From an uncultured Aquabacterium sp. (lineage in GTDB: Bacteria > Pseudomonadota > Gammaproteobacteria > Burkholderiales > Burkholderiaceae_C): a stretch of DNA of 47,234 nucleotides. The notes under the pieces were generated by a model. That model had not been told where the DNA came from and did no database searches. It worked only from the letters and a program-made list of their open reading frames with translations. Within the stretch, counting starts at the first letter, position 1; each line of letters begins with the position of its first letter. Made by a program: the position numbers and the translations under genes. Positions 8,541 to 17,795 of the stretch are shown here, one piece after another. The stretch is taken from the NCBI RefSeq assembly GCF_947366995.1, contig NZ_CANBCC010000026.1, positions 1-47,234 of the forward strand, given 5' to 3'.

Positions 8541-9572
8541 TCACTGGCCGTCCTTGATCAGCCGCCCCGATGCGGGCTGCACCGGCCGCGCGTTCATGGG
8601 ATACAGGCGGCTGAACACGCCGATCTGCTCACGCGAGATGCCTGCGGGCTGTTTCATCACCAGCCACAGCACCCCTTCGCTGCACGGCGGCGTGGTGAGC
8701 GAGCCCATGTAGGTGTAGTACTGCCGGGCCTCGGGCAGCAGGCGGTTCAGATCTACCGGCTGCTGGGCGGCCTGTTCCAGGTGCTTTTCCAGCGGCAGGT
8801 TGTTCCACACCTGCTGCACGACGGGGTTGGCCGGGCCGGCATCCAGCAGCACGGCCACCACGGCCAGGCGCCCTTCCGGATCCTTGTGCACGAGGTGGGC
8901 CACCATCTCGAACTGCCGACCGTTGATGCGCTCCTCGCTGGGCCGGTGGAAATGGAACTGCAGCAGTTCGTAGCGGCGGCCACTGACCGTGATGCCGTTG
9001 CCCGCGTCCACGTTGACCTGCACCGTGTGGCCGTTGTCCGTCACCCGGAAGGCGCTGGGCCGGTAGTCGAACGCGATCGGGTCGAGCTCGACCGGGATGC
9101 CGTCGCGGATGTCGATGGGGCTCTGGCGCTTGCCCAGCATGCACTGGCGGTACTCGGGCTTGAGCTGACCCCAGCTCTCCGGGCCCGTGGCGCCGCCATA
9201 GGCCCAGTGCACCTCGTGGCCGTGCGGGTCGACCACGCTGCCACCGCCCGCGCCAGCCCGGGTGGGTGCGGCCTTGCTGACCGTGGCACGGGCGCCGCGC
9301 ACGGGCACGCGCACCACGGCCGGCCCTTCGCGCCGCGCGCGCACCTCGTTGATCTTCTGGTCGATCATGTCGCGCAGCTCGGTCATGGAGACGTTGCTGG
9401 CCGCGCCGGATGCCGCGGGAATCGGCTTGGCCGCCGCCTTTGCCGCATGCCCCTCACCGTGGGCCTCGGCCGTGTGGGCATCCGCCGCGTAAGACAGGCC
9501 GATCGACAGCATGACAAGGCTGGCGTAGTACTTCAGGCGCTGGCTGGCGTGGCGGAGGTCGAGGTCGGACAT
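8541..9572 (-). CDS. periplasmic alpha-class carbonic anhydrase
   Basis: Zinc enzyme interconverting CO2 and bicarbonate. The zinc ligands are His207 and His209 in LLQFHFHRPSEE and His226 in MVAHLVHKD. SLTTPPCSEGVLW and KRQSPIDI are hallmark alpha-class blocks. A signal-like segment (LKYYASLVMLSIGLSYAADA) points to export. At 343 residues it is about 100 longer than most bacterial family members. The extra part is an Ala/His-rich linker followed by a possible helix (MTELRDMIDQKINEVRARRE) between the signal and the catalytic domain. The start at 9572 is the first ATG that puts the signal at the N-terminus. Confidence 0.93.
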   Translation of the reverse strand: MSDLDLRHASQRLKYYASLVMLSIGLSYAADAHTAEAHGEGHAAKAAAKPIPAASGAASNVSMTELRDMIDQKINEVRARREGPAVVRVPVRGARATVSKAAPTRAGAGGGSVVDPHGHEVHWAYGGATGPESWGQLKPEYRQCMLGKRQSPIDIRDGIPVELDPIAFDYRPSAFRVTDNGHTVQVNVDAGNGITVSGRRYELLQFHFHRPSEERINGRQFEMVAHLVHKDPEGRLAVVAVLLDAGPANPVVQQVWNNLPLEKHLEQAAQQPVDLNRLLPEARQYYTYMGSLTTPPCSEGVLWLVMKQPAGISREQIGVFSRLYPMNARPVQPASGRLIKDGQ

Positions 9573-9661
9573 GGTGGGGATGTGAAAAGGGTCACTCCCC
9601 GGGTTGTCGGACGCCGCCGCCCCGAACTTGAATGAGGCGGCCGCGGGCGATGCCTCATCGT

Positions 9662-9670
9662 GAAAAAAGT
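9662..9670 (-). terminator. T-run directly after rnpB
   Basis: On the coding strand of rnpB, six T bases (9668-9663) follow two bases after the closing strand of the terminal P1 helix. The P1 stem (GAAGTTGGCC with GGCCGACTTC, one G-U pair) plus this T-run has the form of a Rho-independent terminator, although the two stem strands lie about 300 bases apart. Confidence 0.5.
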
Positions 9671-9995
9671 GTGAAGTCGGCCGATAGGCCGGATTCTGTG
9701 CAGCCCGGCGTCTTGCAACGCCAGACCGTGACCGCCATTCCTCTGGGCCGCCTGTCGCCAGAGCGGCTCGGTGCCACCTACCCGCACACTCCCCGGGCCA
9801 GGTCATCGTGTGCCTATTTGGTGTTGCTGCGCGTAGAGATTGCCCGTTTCACCCGAACTGAATCGGCTCGTCTCTGTTGCTCTGATCCTCACCTCGCGGT
9901 GGAGAGGTGTTACCTCCTACGCTGCCCTGTGCAGTCCGGACCTTCCTCCAGTGCGCCCTTTCGGGCCTTGCACCAGCGGCGGTCTGGCCAACTTC
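9670..9995 (-). ncRNA. rnpB: RNase P RNA, bacterial type A
   Basis: Catalytic RNA of RNase P, which trims tRNA 5' ends. The conserved core is seen in order on the minus strand: GAGGAAGGTCCGGACT, ACAGGGCAG, GGTAACACC, CAGAGCAACAGAGA, GGGTGAAACGGGCAA, ACCAAATAGGCA, GCGGGTAGGTGGC and finally GGCCTATCGGCCGACTTCAC. The first ten bases (GAAGTTGGCC from 9995) pair with the last (GGCCGACTTC) as helix P1. A GATAAT box sits at 10009-10004, at the right distance for a start near 9995. At about 326 bases it is shorter than the E. coli RNA (377). No protein is encoded here. Confidence 0.95.
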
Positions 9996-10003
9996 ACCCA
10001 CGC

Positions 10004-10009
10004 ATTATC
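10004..10009 (-). promoter_or_regulatory. -10 box of rnpB
   Basis: GATAAT on the minus strand ends about eight bases before the predicted 5' end of RNase P RNA. It overlaps the stop codon of the upstream transporter gene. I see no convincing -35 element 16-18 bases further up. Confidence 0.45.
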
Positions 10010-11204
10010 GCCGCTGCAGCGTGATCCACGCGAACAGGCCCACCAACATCAGCAACAGCGAGGCCACGGCCAGCGCCACGGTGTCGTGCATCACCATGGG
10101 CACCACCACACCGGCCACCACGCCGTTGGACAGCGCCCCGACGAAGGCCTGCATCGACGCCGCCATGCCGCGCCGGTCGGGATACAGATCGAGCACCATC
10201 AGCGTGACGACGGGCGTCATCATGGCCCAGCCCAGCGCATACAGGCCGATCGGGATGAGCGACCAGCTCACGTGCGCCGGCATCAGCACGTTGGCGACCA
10301 GGTTCAGCACCGACACGGCCAGCATCACGCCCAGGCCGATGCGGATCTGGCGGTCGCGTTCGATGCGCCCGGCCAGCCGCCCGCTGATCCAGGCGCCGCC
10401 CATGATGCCGCTGATCGTGCACAGAAAGAACCAGAAGAACTCGGTGGGCGCCAGATGCAGGTGCTCGCCCAGGAACGCCGGCGCCGCCAGCACGTAGAGG
10501 AACATGCCGTTGAACGGCACGCCACTGGCCAGCGCCAGCAGCAGAAAACGCGGGCTGGTGCCGATGGCCACATAGCCGCGCATCAGGTTGCGCAGCACGA
10601 AGGGCTGCCGGTGCCCCACATGCAGGGATTCAGGCAGCAAGCGCCAGTTGGCCAGCCACAGCACCGCGCCCACGCCGGTGAGGAACCAGAACACCGCATG
10701 CCAGCCGAGATGGGCGAAGAGGAAGCCGCCGATGATGGGCGCGATGGCTGGCGCAATGCCGAAGAACAGCGTGACCTGCGACATCACCCGCTGGGCATCG
10801 GCCGGGGGAAACAGGTCGCGGATGACCGCGCGCGACACGACGATGCCCGCACCGGTGGACAGCCCTTGCAGCGCCCGGAAGAACACCAGCTGCCCGATGC
10901 TCGTCGACATCGCACAGCCGGCCGAAGCGAGCGTGAACACCGCAATGCCCGTGAGCACCACCGGCCGGCGGCCCAGGCTGTCGGACAGCGAGCCGTGGAA
11001 CAGGCTCATGAAGGCAAAGGCAAACAGGTAGGCCGACAGTGTCTGCTGGATCTGCACGGGCGTGGCCTGCAGGTCGGCCGCGATGCCTGAAAACGCCGGC
11101 AAGTAAGTGTCGACCGCGAACGGGCCCAGCATGCCGAGCGCCGCCAGCAGCACCGACAGCAGCCACATCGGCGCGCGCCACAGCGCCCGGGCGTCAGGGT
11201 GCAT
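10005..11204 (-). CDS. MFS drug exporter, Bcr/CflA type
   Basis: A 399-residue inner-membrane proton-driven exporter of the major facilitator superfamily, with about twelve hydrophobic segments. Motif A is present as [14 protein letters not shown] between helices 2 and 3, and AVDTYLPAF in helix 1 is characteristic of the Bcr/CflA subfamily (bicyclomycin/chloramphenicol resistance type). Its actual substrate cannot be read from sequence. The gene follows dsbD closely: a GTG at 11210 would overlap the dsbD stop as GTGA, and the ATG at 11204 is two codons further in. Either could be the start. Confidence 0.88.
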   Translation of the reverse strand: MHPDARALWRAPMWLLSVLLAALGMLGPFAVDTYLPAFSGIAADLQATPVQIQQTLSAYLFAFAFMSLFHGSLSDSLGRRPVVLTGIAVFTLASAGCAMSTSIGQLVFFRALQGLSTGAGIVVSRAVIRDLFPPADAQRVMSQVTLFFGIAPAIAPIIGGFLFAHLGWHAVFWFLTGVGAVLWLANWRLLPESLHVGHRQPFVLRNLMRGYVAIGTSPRFLLLALASGVPFNGMFLYVLAAPAFLGEHLHLAPTEFFWFFLCTISGIMGGAWISGRLAGRIERDRQIRIGLGVMLAVSVLNLVANVLMPAHVSWSLIPIGLYALGWAMMTPVVTLMVLDLYPDRRGMAASMQAFVGALSNGVVAGVVVPMVMHDTVALAVASLLLMLVGLFAWITLQRR

Positions 11205-11206
11205 GC

Positions 11207-12958
11207 TCACAAGCCCGCCTGCTGCAGCGCCTGCACGAACACCTCGGGCCTCTGGAAGCCGACCACACGGGCTTGCGGCACCGGTTGCCCCTGCGCGTTC
11301 CAGAACAGGATGCCGGGTGGCCCGAACAGCTGGAAGCGCGCCAGCAGCGCCCGGTCGTCGTCGTTGTTTGCCGTCACGTCGGCCTGCAGCAGCACCGCGC
11401 GCTGAACACGCTGTCTGACAGCTTCATCGCGGAAGGTCAGCTGCTCCATCTCGACGCACGAGACACACCAGTCGGCGTAGAAGTCCAGCATCACGGGCCG
11501 GCCTTCGGCCGCGGCCCGGGCCAGGGCCGCATCCAGCTCGGCCACGTTGCGCACGCGCTCGAACGGCAGCACGCTGCGGTGGGCACCCACGGCAGCCTGC
11601 TGGCCCGTCACCTGGGCCACCAGCACCGGCCAGGCCGGCCGGGTCACCCAGGCCGCCATCACGAGCATCAGCACGCCGAACAGCGCCTTGACCGCCTTCA
11701 TCCACGGCCCCGTGCGCGGCAGCAGCGTGCCGGCCGAAAGGCCCACGAGCAGCAGCGGCACGCTCATGCCCCAGGCCATGGCGTACAGCGCGCCGCCGCC
11801 CAGCCACACGTCCCGCGTCTGGCTGATGTAGAGCAGCGCGCCGGCCAGCGGCGCCGACACACACGGGCTGACGATCAGCGCCGACACCACGCCCATGGCA
11901 AATACGCTGAGGAAACGCCCGCCGGGCAGGTGCTGCGTGCCCTCGCCCAGCCAGCTCTGCACCGCCGCCGGCAGGCGCAGCTCGTACAGCCCGAACATCG
12001 ACAGCGCCAGCAGCACCATCAGCGCGCCAAAGCCGAGCACCACCCAGGGGTGCTGCAGGTAGGCGGCCAGGCCCTGGCCCAGCAGGCCGGCGGCCACGCC
12101 GAGGCCGGTGTAGACCAGCGCCATGCCCTGCGAATAACTCAGGGCCAGCGCAAAGCCGCGCCCCCGGCTGACGCGCCCCTGCTGCCCCACGATGATGGAC
12201 GACAGAATGGGCACCATGGGCAGCACGCACGGCGTGAGCGACAGCAGCAGGCCCGCCAGCAGGAACACCGGCAAGACCACCAACAGCCGTCCGGAGGCGA
12301 GCGCCTGGCTCACGCGGTCGCCATCGGCATCGGCGGGCGCCGCCGGGGCCGCGGCAGGCTGCGGCACAGCGGGCACCGTCGCACTGCCCAGCAGGCGCCC
12401 GCCCCCCGGCGCGGCCAGCGCCACCGAGCCCCCGGCCGGGCGCACGCCCTGCAAGGCACCATCCGGCCCGATCTGGAGTTCGTAACGCCGGGTCTGCGGC
12501 GGGTAACACAGACCGGCATCCGCACAGCCCTGGTAGACGATGGTGAGCAGGGGCTCGCCGCGCAGCCCGGCCGGCAGCACCACCTCGCCCGAAACCGGCC
12601 CGTGGTAGACCTCCATCACCTTGTCGAACGTGGCATCGTGCTTGGATTCGCCGGGCGGCAGGCGCCAGCTCAGCGCCTCGGGGGCCGCGCGCTCGCCCGT
12701 CTGCAGGCGGGCTTCGAACCGCTCCCGGTAGAGGTACACCCCGGGCACTTGCGCGATGTCGACGCGCACGGCGTGCTTGCCGGCCACGCCCACGCTCGGC
12801 CGGAAAGCCTGGTCGGCGGGCAGGAAATCCTCGGCGCGCGCACCCTGCGGCCACAGCGCCACCATGATGAAGGTCAGACAGAGCAGCACAACCGCGACGC
12901 CCTGCTCCACAAGGCGGCCGCCGCGCATCAGAATCGGTGTTTGCAGCATGGCCCGCAT
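11207..12958 (-). CDS. dsbD: protein-disulfide reductase DsbD
   Basis: Transfers electrons from cytoplasmic thioredoxin across the inner membrane to periplasmic disulfide isomerases and cytochrome c maturation proteins. All three redox modules are visible. The periplasmic N-domain has [11 protein letters not shown], the eight-helix membrane domain has [10 protein letters not shown] and [11 protein letters not shown], and the C-terminal thioredoxin-like domain has [11 protein letters not shown]. All six catalytic cysteines are therefore present. The signal peptide ends around GARA|EDF. The start is uncertain: ATGs at 13000, 12958, 12949 and 12928 are in frame, none with a good ribosome site. 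The divergent cysK gene begins at 13031, which makes the furthest start less attractive. Confidence 0.92.
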   Translation of the reverse strand: MRAMLQTPILMRGGRLVEQGVAVVLLCLTFIMVALWPQGARAEDFLPADQAFRPSVGVAGKHAVRVDIAQVPGVYLYRERFEARLQTGERAAPEALSWRLPPGESKHDATFDKVMEVYHGPVSGEVVLPAGLRGEPLLTIVYQGCADAGLCYPPQTRRYELQIGPDGALQGVRPAGGSVALAAPGGGRLLGSATVPAVPQPAAAPAAPADADGDRVSQALASGRLLVVLPVFLLAGLLLSLTPCVLPMVPILSSIIVGQQGRVSRGRGFALALSYSQGMALVYTGLGVAAGLLGQGLAAYLQHPWVVLGFGALMVLLALSMFGLYELRLPAAVQSWLGEGTQHLPGGRFLSVFAMGVVSALIVSPCVSAPLAGALLYISQTRDVWLGGGALYAMAWGMSVPLLLVGLSAGTLLPRTGPWMKAVKALFGVLMLVMAAWVTRPAWPVLVAQVTGQQAAVGAHRSVLPFERVRNVAELDAALARAAAEGRPVMLDFYADWCVSCVEMEQLTFRDEAVRQRVQRAVLLQADVTANNDDDRALLARFQLFGPPGILFWNAQGQPVPQARVVGFQRPEVFVQALQQAGL

Positions 12959-13030
12959 TCTGCCCGGCCCGCGTCGTATGCTCTCAGGCGCTTTGTGCAT
13001 AAGGTCTTTATGACCGCGGAGAGAACCACC

Positions 13031-13948
13031 ATGAAAGCCTCATCCATCCTCGACACCATTGGCCGCACCCCTCACGTCCGCATGAACCGCCTGTTCGGCG
13101 CGGCGCCCGAGGTCTGGATCAAGGCCGAACGCGCCAACCCCGGCGGCTCGATCAAGGACCGCATCGCCCTGGCCATGGTGGAAGACGCCGAACGCAGCGG
13201 CGCCCTCCAGCCCGGCGGCACCATCGTCGAGCCCACCTCGGGCAACACCGGCATCGGCCTGGCCATGGTGGCCGCGGTGAAGGGCTACCGCCTCGTCCTG
13301 GTCATGCCCGACAGCATGTCGATCGAACGCCGCCGCCTGATGCTCGCCTATGGCGCCCAGTTCGACCTCACGCCGCGCGAGAAGGGCATGAAGGGTGCGA
13401 TCGAGCGCGCCAAAGAGATCGTGGCCACCACGCCCGGCGCCTGGATGCCGCAGCAGTTCGAGAACCCGGCCAACATCGCCGTGCACGAGCGCACCACCGC
13501 CCAGGAGATTCTGGCTGACTTCCCCGAGGGCCTCGACGCCCTGATCACGGGCGTGGGCACCGGCGGCCACCTGACGGGCTGCGCGAAGGTGCTGAAGGCG
13601 GCCTGGCCGAAGCTGAAGGTCTTCGCGGTCGAGCCCAAGGCCTCGCCGGTGATCTCGGGCGGCAGCCCGGCGCCGCACCCCATCCAGGGCATCGGCGCCG
13701 GCTTCGTGCCGGCCAACCTGCACACCGACCTGCTCGATGGCGTGATCCAGGTGGAAGCCGAAGACGCCCGCGAATACGCCCGCCGCGCCGCCCGCGAGGA
13801 AGGCATGCTGGTCGGCATCTCGTCGGGCGCCACGCTGTCCGCCATCGCCCAGCAACTGGCCGAATTGCCCGAGGGCGCCCGCGTGCTCGGCTTCTGCTAC
13901 GACACGGGCGAACGCTATCTGTCGGTGGAAGGCTTCCTGCCCGCCTGA
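13031..13948 (+). CDS. cysK: cysteine synthase (O-acetylserine sulfhydrylase)
   Basis: PLP enzyme making cysteine from O-acetylserine and sulfide, the last step of cysteine synthesis, in the cytoplasm. The PLP lysine is Lys42 in NPGGSIKDR, the substrate loop TSGNTG is residues 69-74, and the phosphate-binding glycine loop is [16 protein letters not shown] near the C-terminus is also conserved. The length (305) is normal for the family. The ATG at 13031 is chosen over one at 13010 because GGAGAG lies seven bases before it. The protein fits the CysK/CysM superfamily; CysK-type is the better match because of the GIGAGFVP loop, but CysM cannot be fully excluded. Confidence 0.92.
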   Translation: MKASSILDTIGRTPHVRMNRLFGAAPEVWIKAERANPGGSIKDRIALAMVEDAERSGALQPGGTIVEPTSGNTGIGLAMVAAVKGYRLVLVMPDSMSIERRRLMLAYGAQFDLTPREKGMKGAIERAKEIVATTPGAWMPQQFENPANIAVHERTTAQEILADFPEGLDALITGVGTGGHLTGCAKVLKAAWPKLKVFAVEPKASPVISGGSPAPHPIQGIGAGFVPANLHTDLLDGVIQVEAEDAREYARRAAREEGMLVGISSGATLSAIAQQLAELPEGARVLGFCYDTGERYLSVEGFLPA

Positions 13949-13989
13949 CGCCTTCTCTCGCCTTACGGGCCGCGTGGCCCCGCCCTGCC

Positions 13990-14793
13990 ATGCCCAGACG
14001 TTTCGGCCGCTTCGACGCGGCCCACTCCCCGTGGCCGATGCTGATCGCGCTGACCGCCAGCGTGCCGGCCTTCTACGACTCCATGATGCCCACCCCCGCC
14101 ACGTGGGCGACGTGGATGTACCTGCTCAGCGGCACGGTGGTGTTGGTGTCCGCCTGGCGGGTGCGGCAGGCGCTCCGGAAGCTGGGGCCCGCGCCCGACG
14201 ACCAGAGTCACACCTGGGGCCATCACCCCATGGAGTTGCGGCTGGACTGGTTTCTGGGTGCGGCCCTGCTGCTCAACGCGGTGCTGCCGCAAAGCAATGA
14301 ATCCGAGCCGGCGCTGATCTGGCGCCTGGCGATCGCGGTGCTGATGCTCTACCGGCTGCTGAAGATCAGCAAGCCGCTGTTCACCGAGACCGGTCTGGCC
14401 CGGCTGCTGGGCATGGGCGCCACCGTCATCGGCCTGTGCGGCATCGGCTTCTACTGGCTCGACCCGGGGGTGACTTCGCTGCACGAGGGCCTGTGGCTGG
14501 CGTTCTCCACCGCCGCAACCGTCGGCTATGGCGACGTTGTGCCAAGCAGCACCGCTTCGCGCGTGTTCTCGGTCTTTGTGGTGCTGCTGGGCTACGGCCT
14601 GCTGTCGCTGGTCACGGCCAGCATTGCGGCCATGTTCGTCGGCACGCAGGAGCGCAAGGTCGAGCGCGACATCCTCCGTGACATGCACGCGCAGATCCGC
14701 TCGCTGCGACAGGAAATCACCGGTCTGCGGGAAGAAATCCGCGCGTTGCGGGCGGAGTCACCCGCCTCATCCGATCCTCCCAGCGGGCCTTGA
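13990..14793 (+). CDS. potassium channel-like protein (Ion_trans_2)
   Basis: A 267-residue membrane protein with a K+ channel pore: the selectivity filter TVGYGD is at residues 177-182, flanked by the pore helix and a final membrane helix (VFVVLLGYGLLSLVTASIAA). Several hydrophobic segments precede it. A C-terminal cytoplasmic tail (about 215-255) has heptad-like spacing and probably forms a coiled coil that holds the tetramer together. No RCK/TrkA domain or voltage-sensor arginine series is obvious. It lies 41 bases after cysK and converges with pyrC. The ion selectivity is inferred from the filter alone. Confidence 0.85.
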   Translation: MPRRFGRFDAAHSPWPMLIALTASVPAFYDSMMPTPATWATWMYLLSGTVVLVSAWRVRQALRKLGPAPDDQSHTWGHHPMELRLDWFLGAALLLNAVLPQSNESEPALIWRLAIAVLMLYRLLKISKPLFTETGLARLLGMGATVIGLCGIGFYWLDPGVTSLHEGLWLAFSTAATVGYGDVVPSSTASRVFSVFVVLLGYGLLSLVTASIAAMFVGTQERKVERDILRDMHAQIRSLRQEITGLREEIRALRAESPASSDPPSGP

Positions 14794-14805
14794 GCCCGCC
14801 CGGGC

Positions 14806-15849
14806 TCAGCGCAGACGCCAGCGCAGCGTCTCGCCGCCACGCAGCGGCTTGATCACGGCCTCGCCGAAGGGCAGGCTTTCCGGCACCACCCAGTCTTCGC
14901 GCGCCAGCGTGATGCGGTCGGTGTTGCGCGGCAGACCGTAGTAGTCCGGGCCGTGGAAGCTGGCAAAGCCTTCCAGCTTGTCGAGCGCACCGGCGGCCTC
15001 GAAGGCTTCGGCATACAGCTCGATGGCGCACGGCGCGGTGTAGCAGCCGGCGCAGCCGGAGCTGTTCTCCTTCAGGTGCGAGGCGTGCGGCGCGCTGTCG
15101 GTGCCCAGGAAGAACTTCGTGCTGCCGCTCGTGGCGGCCTGCACCAGCGCCAGGCGGTGCTCTTCGCGCTTCAGGATGGGCAGGCAGTAGTAGTGCGGGC
15201 GCACGCCGCCCATGAAGATGGCGTTGCGGTTGTACAGCAGGTGCTGGGGCGTGATCGTGGCGCCCACGAAGCGGTCGGCCTCGGTGACGTACTGCGCGGC
15301 CTCCTTGGTCGTGATGTGCTCGAACACGATCTTCAGTTCGGGGAAGTCGCGGCGCAGCGGGATCAGCTTGTCGTCGATGAAGGCCTTCTCGCGGTCGAAC
15401 ACGTCGACCTCGCTGTCGGTCACCTCGCCGTGCACGCAGAGCACCAGGCCCTCGCGCTGCATGGCTTCGAGCACCTTGTAGGTCTTGCGCAGGTCGGTCA
15501 CGCCAGCGTCGCTGTTGGTGGTGGCGCCGGCCGGGTAGAGCTTGAAGGCCACGGCGCCCATGGCCTTGGCGCGGGCCGCCTCTTCGGCCGGGGTGTTGTC
15601 CGTCAGGTAGAGCACCATCAGCGGCTCGAAGGCCACACCGACCGGCACCGCCGCGCGGATGCGGTCGCGGTAGGCCACGGCCTGCTCGGCCGTCGTGATC
15701 GGCGGACGCAGGTTGGGCATGATGATGGCGCGGGCGAACTGAGCCGCCGTGGCCGGCACGACCGAAGCCATGGCCGCGCCATCGCGCACGTGCAGATGCC
15801 AGTCGTCGGGGCGGGTCAGGGTCAGCGTGGCGGGCGCGGTGTCGGTCAT
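14806..15849 (-). CDS. pyrC: dihydroorotase (class II)
   Basis: Zinc enzyme of pyrimidine synthesis that cyclises carbamoyl-aspartate to dihydroorotate. The metal ligands include His18 and His20 in [10 protein letters not shown], the carbamylated Lys103 in [19 protein letters not shown], and the catalytic Asp in LGTDSAPH. Its length of 347 residues matches the E. coli-type enzyme. The start at 15849 is preferred because the 14 residues encoded upstream are not conserved. It is convergent with the channel gene, 12 bases apart, and divergent from the SPFH gene. Confidence 0.96.
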   Translation of the reverse strand: MTDTAPATLTLTRPDDWHLHVRDGAAMASVVPATAAQFARAIIMPNLRPPITTAEQAVAYRDRIRAAVPVGVAFEPLMVLYLTDNTPAEEAARAKAMGAVAFKLYPAGATTNSDAGVTDLRKTYKVLEAMQREGLVLCVHGEVTDSEVDVFDREKAFIDDKLIPLRRDFPELKIVFEHITTKEAAQYVTEADRFVGATITPQHLLYNRNAIFMGGVRPHYYCLPILKREEHRLALVQAATSGSTKFFLGTDSAPHASHLKENSSGCAGCYTAPCAIELYAEAFEAAGALDKLEGFASFHGPDYYGLPRNTDRITLAREDWVVPESLPFGEAVIKPLRGGETLRWRLR

Positions 15850-15961
15850 GGCAGAGCGGGTTCGGTGTGGAATCAGTCGCCATTTTCGCACCGCCGCCTG
15901 CCTGCAGGGCCGGTAGGATCACGGCAAGGTCGCCATCCGAGCGGCTGCATCAGGAAGGACC

Positions 15962-16795
15962 ATGAATTCGCTTTCTTCTTCTCCCTCGCGCTTCGGCGCG
16001 GTGTTCAAGGGCGTCCTGCTCGTCGTGGGTGCGCTCTTCGCGCTGTCTCTCATCAACCCCGTGGTCGTCATCACCGCCGGCGAGCGCGGCGTCAAGACCA
16101 CCTTCGGCAAGCCAGATGACGCGGTCTACGAGCCGGGCATTCACTTCAAGGTGCCGCTGGCGCAGTCCATGCACCTGATGGACGTGCGCATCCAGAAGGG
16201 CGAAGGTGAAGGCGACGCCGCCTCGCGCGACCTGCAGTCGGTGCACACGCGCATTGCCATCAACTACCACCTCGATCCACGCCGGGTGGTGGACGTGTTC
16301 CGCTCGATCGGACCAAGCACCGACATCGCGGCCGACCGCATCATCATCCCGGCTGCGCAGGAGGCCGTGAAGGCCGTCACAGCGCGCTTCACGGCCGAAG
16401 AGCTGGTCACACGCCGCACCGAGGTGCGCGATGCCATCGGCGGCCTGCTCAAGCAGAAGATGGAACGCCACGGCCTGATCCTCGACGAATTCGCCATCGT
16501 GAACTTCGCGTTTTCGCGCTCGTTCGCCGAGGCCATCGAGGCCAAGGTCAAGGCCGAACAGGAGAAGCTCAAGGCCGAACGCGACCTGCAGCGCATCGAG
16601 GTGGAGGCCAAGCAGAAGGTCGCCTCGGCCAGGGCCGAAGCCGACGCGCTGGCCCTGCAACGCCAGCAGGTGACGCGCGAACTGCTGGAGCTGCGCAAGG
16701 TGGAAAACGAGCGGGAGGCCATCCGCAAGTGGGATGGCAAACTGCCCAACGTGACGGGCGGCACCGTGCCGTTCATCCAGGTCAAGCCCGATTGA
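15962..16795 (+). CDS. SPFH/prohibitin family membrane protein
   Basis: A 277-residue protein anchored by one N-terminal membrane helix (about residues 14-35). An SPFH/band 7 domain follows (roughly 36-200) and then a charged coiled coil (about 195-265) rich in Lys, Glu and Ala. AGERGVKTTFGK, PGIHFKVPL and RTEVRDAIG are typical prohibitin blocks. Such proteins form large ring assemblies at membranes and often modulate proteases such as FtsH. It is closer to prohibitin than to HflC, and no hflK partner is adjacent. AGGAAGG lies just before the ATG. The partner and role here are unknown. Confidence 0.88.
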   Translation: MNSLSSSPSRFGAVFKGVLLVVGALFALSLINPVVVITAGERGVKTTFGKPDDAVYEPGIHFKVPLAQSMHLMDVRIQKGEGEGDAASRDLQSVHTRIAINYHLDPRRVVDVFRSIGPSTDIAADRIIIPAAQEAVKAVTARFTAEELVTRRTEVRDAIGGLLKQKMERHGLILDEFAIVNFAFSRSFAEAIEAKVKAEQEKLKAERDLQRIEVEAKQKVASARAEADALALQRQQVTRELLELRKVENEREAIRKWDGKLPNVTGGTVPFIQVKPD

Positions 16796-16838
16796 ACATG
16801 GCTGGCGGCCGCGGGCTGCCCGCCCAGGAGTACCGCCC

Positions 16839-17774
16839 ATGGCCATCCCTCGCCACCCGTCTTCTCGCCACATGGCCCTTGCGGCCAGCCTCGCCCTGTC
16901 GGTGCTGACCGGGTGCGTCAGTGCCCCGGCGCCCGACGCGGCCGCGCGGGCCTCCTACCTCGAAACGCCGGCCCCGCGAATCGAGCGCAAGGAGCTGATC
17001 GTCGGCGTGACCGACGACAACGTGCTGGTCACGTTCAACGGCAGCGCGCCCGAGCAGATCCTCAGCCGTCAGCCACTGCAAGGGCTGGCAGCGGGCGAGG
17101 CGCTGGTGGGCATCGACTACCGGGTCGCGAGAGGCCTGCTGTACGGGCTGTCCACCCAGGGCCGACTGCTGCGCATCGACCGTACCACGGGCCAGGCCAC
17201 GCCCGTGGGCGAGCCGGTGACGATGCCGGCCGGCGCCCACGTTGGCTTCGACTTCAACCCGACGGTCGACCGCATCCGCGTGGTGACCGACGCCGGCGCC
17301 AACCTGCGCCTGCACCCCGACACCGGCGCCGCCGTAGATGGCAACCCGCAGCAGCCGGGCGTCCAGCCCGATGGCACGCTGCGTTACGCGCCGGGCGACC
17401 TGCTCGAGGGACGCCCTGCCCGCATCGTGGCCGTGGGCTACACCTACAACGCCGACAACGACAAGATCACCACGAACTACGCGATCGACGCGCAGACGCG
17501 CCACCTGTCCATCATGGGCTCGCTGGAGGGCACGCGGCCCGAGGTCTCGCCGAACACGGGCTTGATGCGCTCGGTGGGGCCACTGGCCATCGACGGGTTC
17601 GACGACGCCGCCTTCGACATCGCCGACACCAACAACCGGGCCTACCTCGCCACCCGCCGCGGCACCGACCGGGCCACGCGGCTGTACGAGGTCGATCTGA
17701 AATCGGGCCAGGCCCGCTTCATCGGCGGCGTGGGCCAGGGTGTGGTGCTGCGGGGCCTGGCCATCGAGCCCTGA
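16839..17774 (+). CDS. DUF4394 lipoprotein
   Basis: A 311-residue predicted lipoprotein: the signal ends in the lipobox LTGC with Cys26 as the lipidated residue. The rest matches the DUF4394 pattern, a beta-propeller-like repeat family: LVGIDYRVARGLLYGLS, GFDFNPTVDRIRVV and IVAVGYTYNADN. The family has no established function. AGGAG stands before the ATG at 16839. It follows the SPFH gene by 43 bases and could share its transcript, which would hint at an envelope role. A small hairpin (GCCAGC/GCTGGC at 17779-17795) lies between it and the convergent ABC gene. Confidence 0.8.
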   Translation: MAIPRHPSSRHMALAASLALSVLTGCVSAPAPDAAARASYLETPAPRIERKELIVGVTDDNVLVTFNGSAPEQILSRQPLQGLAAGEALVGIDYRVARGLLYGLSTQGRLLRIDRTTGQATPVGEPVTMPAGAHVGFDFNPTVDRIRVVTDAGANLRLHPDTGAAVDGNPQQPGVQPDGTLRYAPGDLLEGRPARIVAVGYTYNADNDKITTNYAIDAQTRHLSIMGSLEGTRPEVSPNTGLMRSVGPLAIDGFDDAAFDIADTNNRAYLATRRGTDRATRLYEVDLKSGQARFIGGVGQGVVLRGLAIEP

Positions 17775-17795
17775 TCCGGCCAGCGCGGGGCTGGC

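Noticed and set aside
9573-10004. Short open frames between carbonic anhydrase and the exporter
   Set aside because: The region is explained by RNase P RNA on the minus strand; the frames have no ribosome sites or domain features.
11039-13030. Long N-terminal extension of the cysK reading frame
   Set aside because: It lies antisense to the exporter and dsbD, and cysK has a proper ribosome site and conserved N-terminus at 13031.
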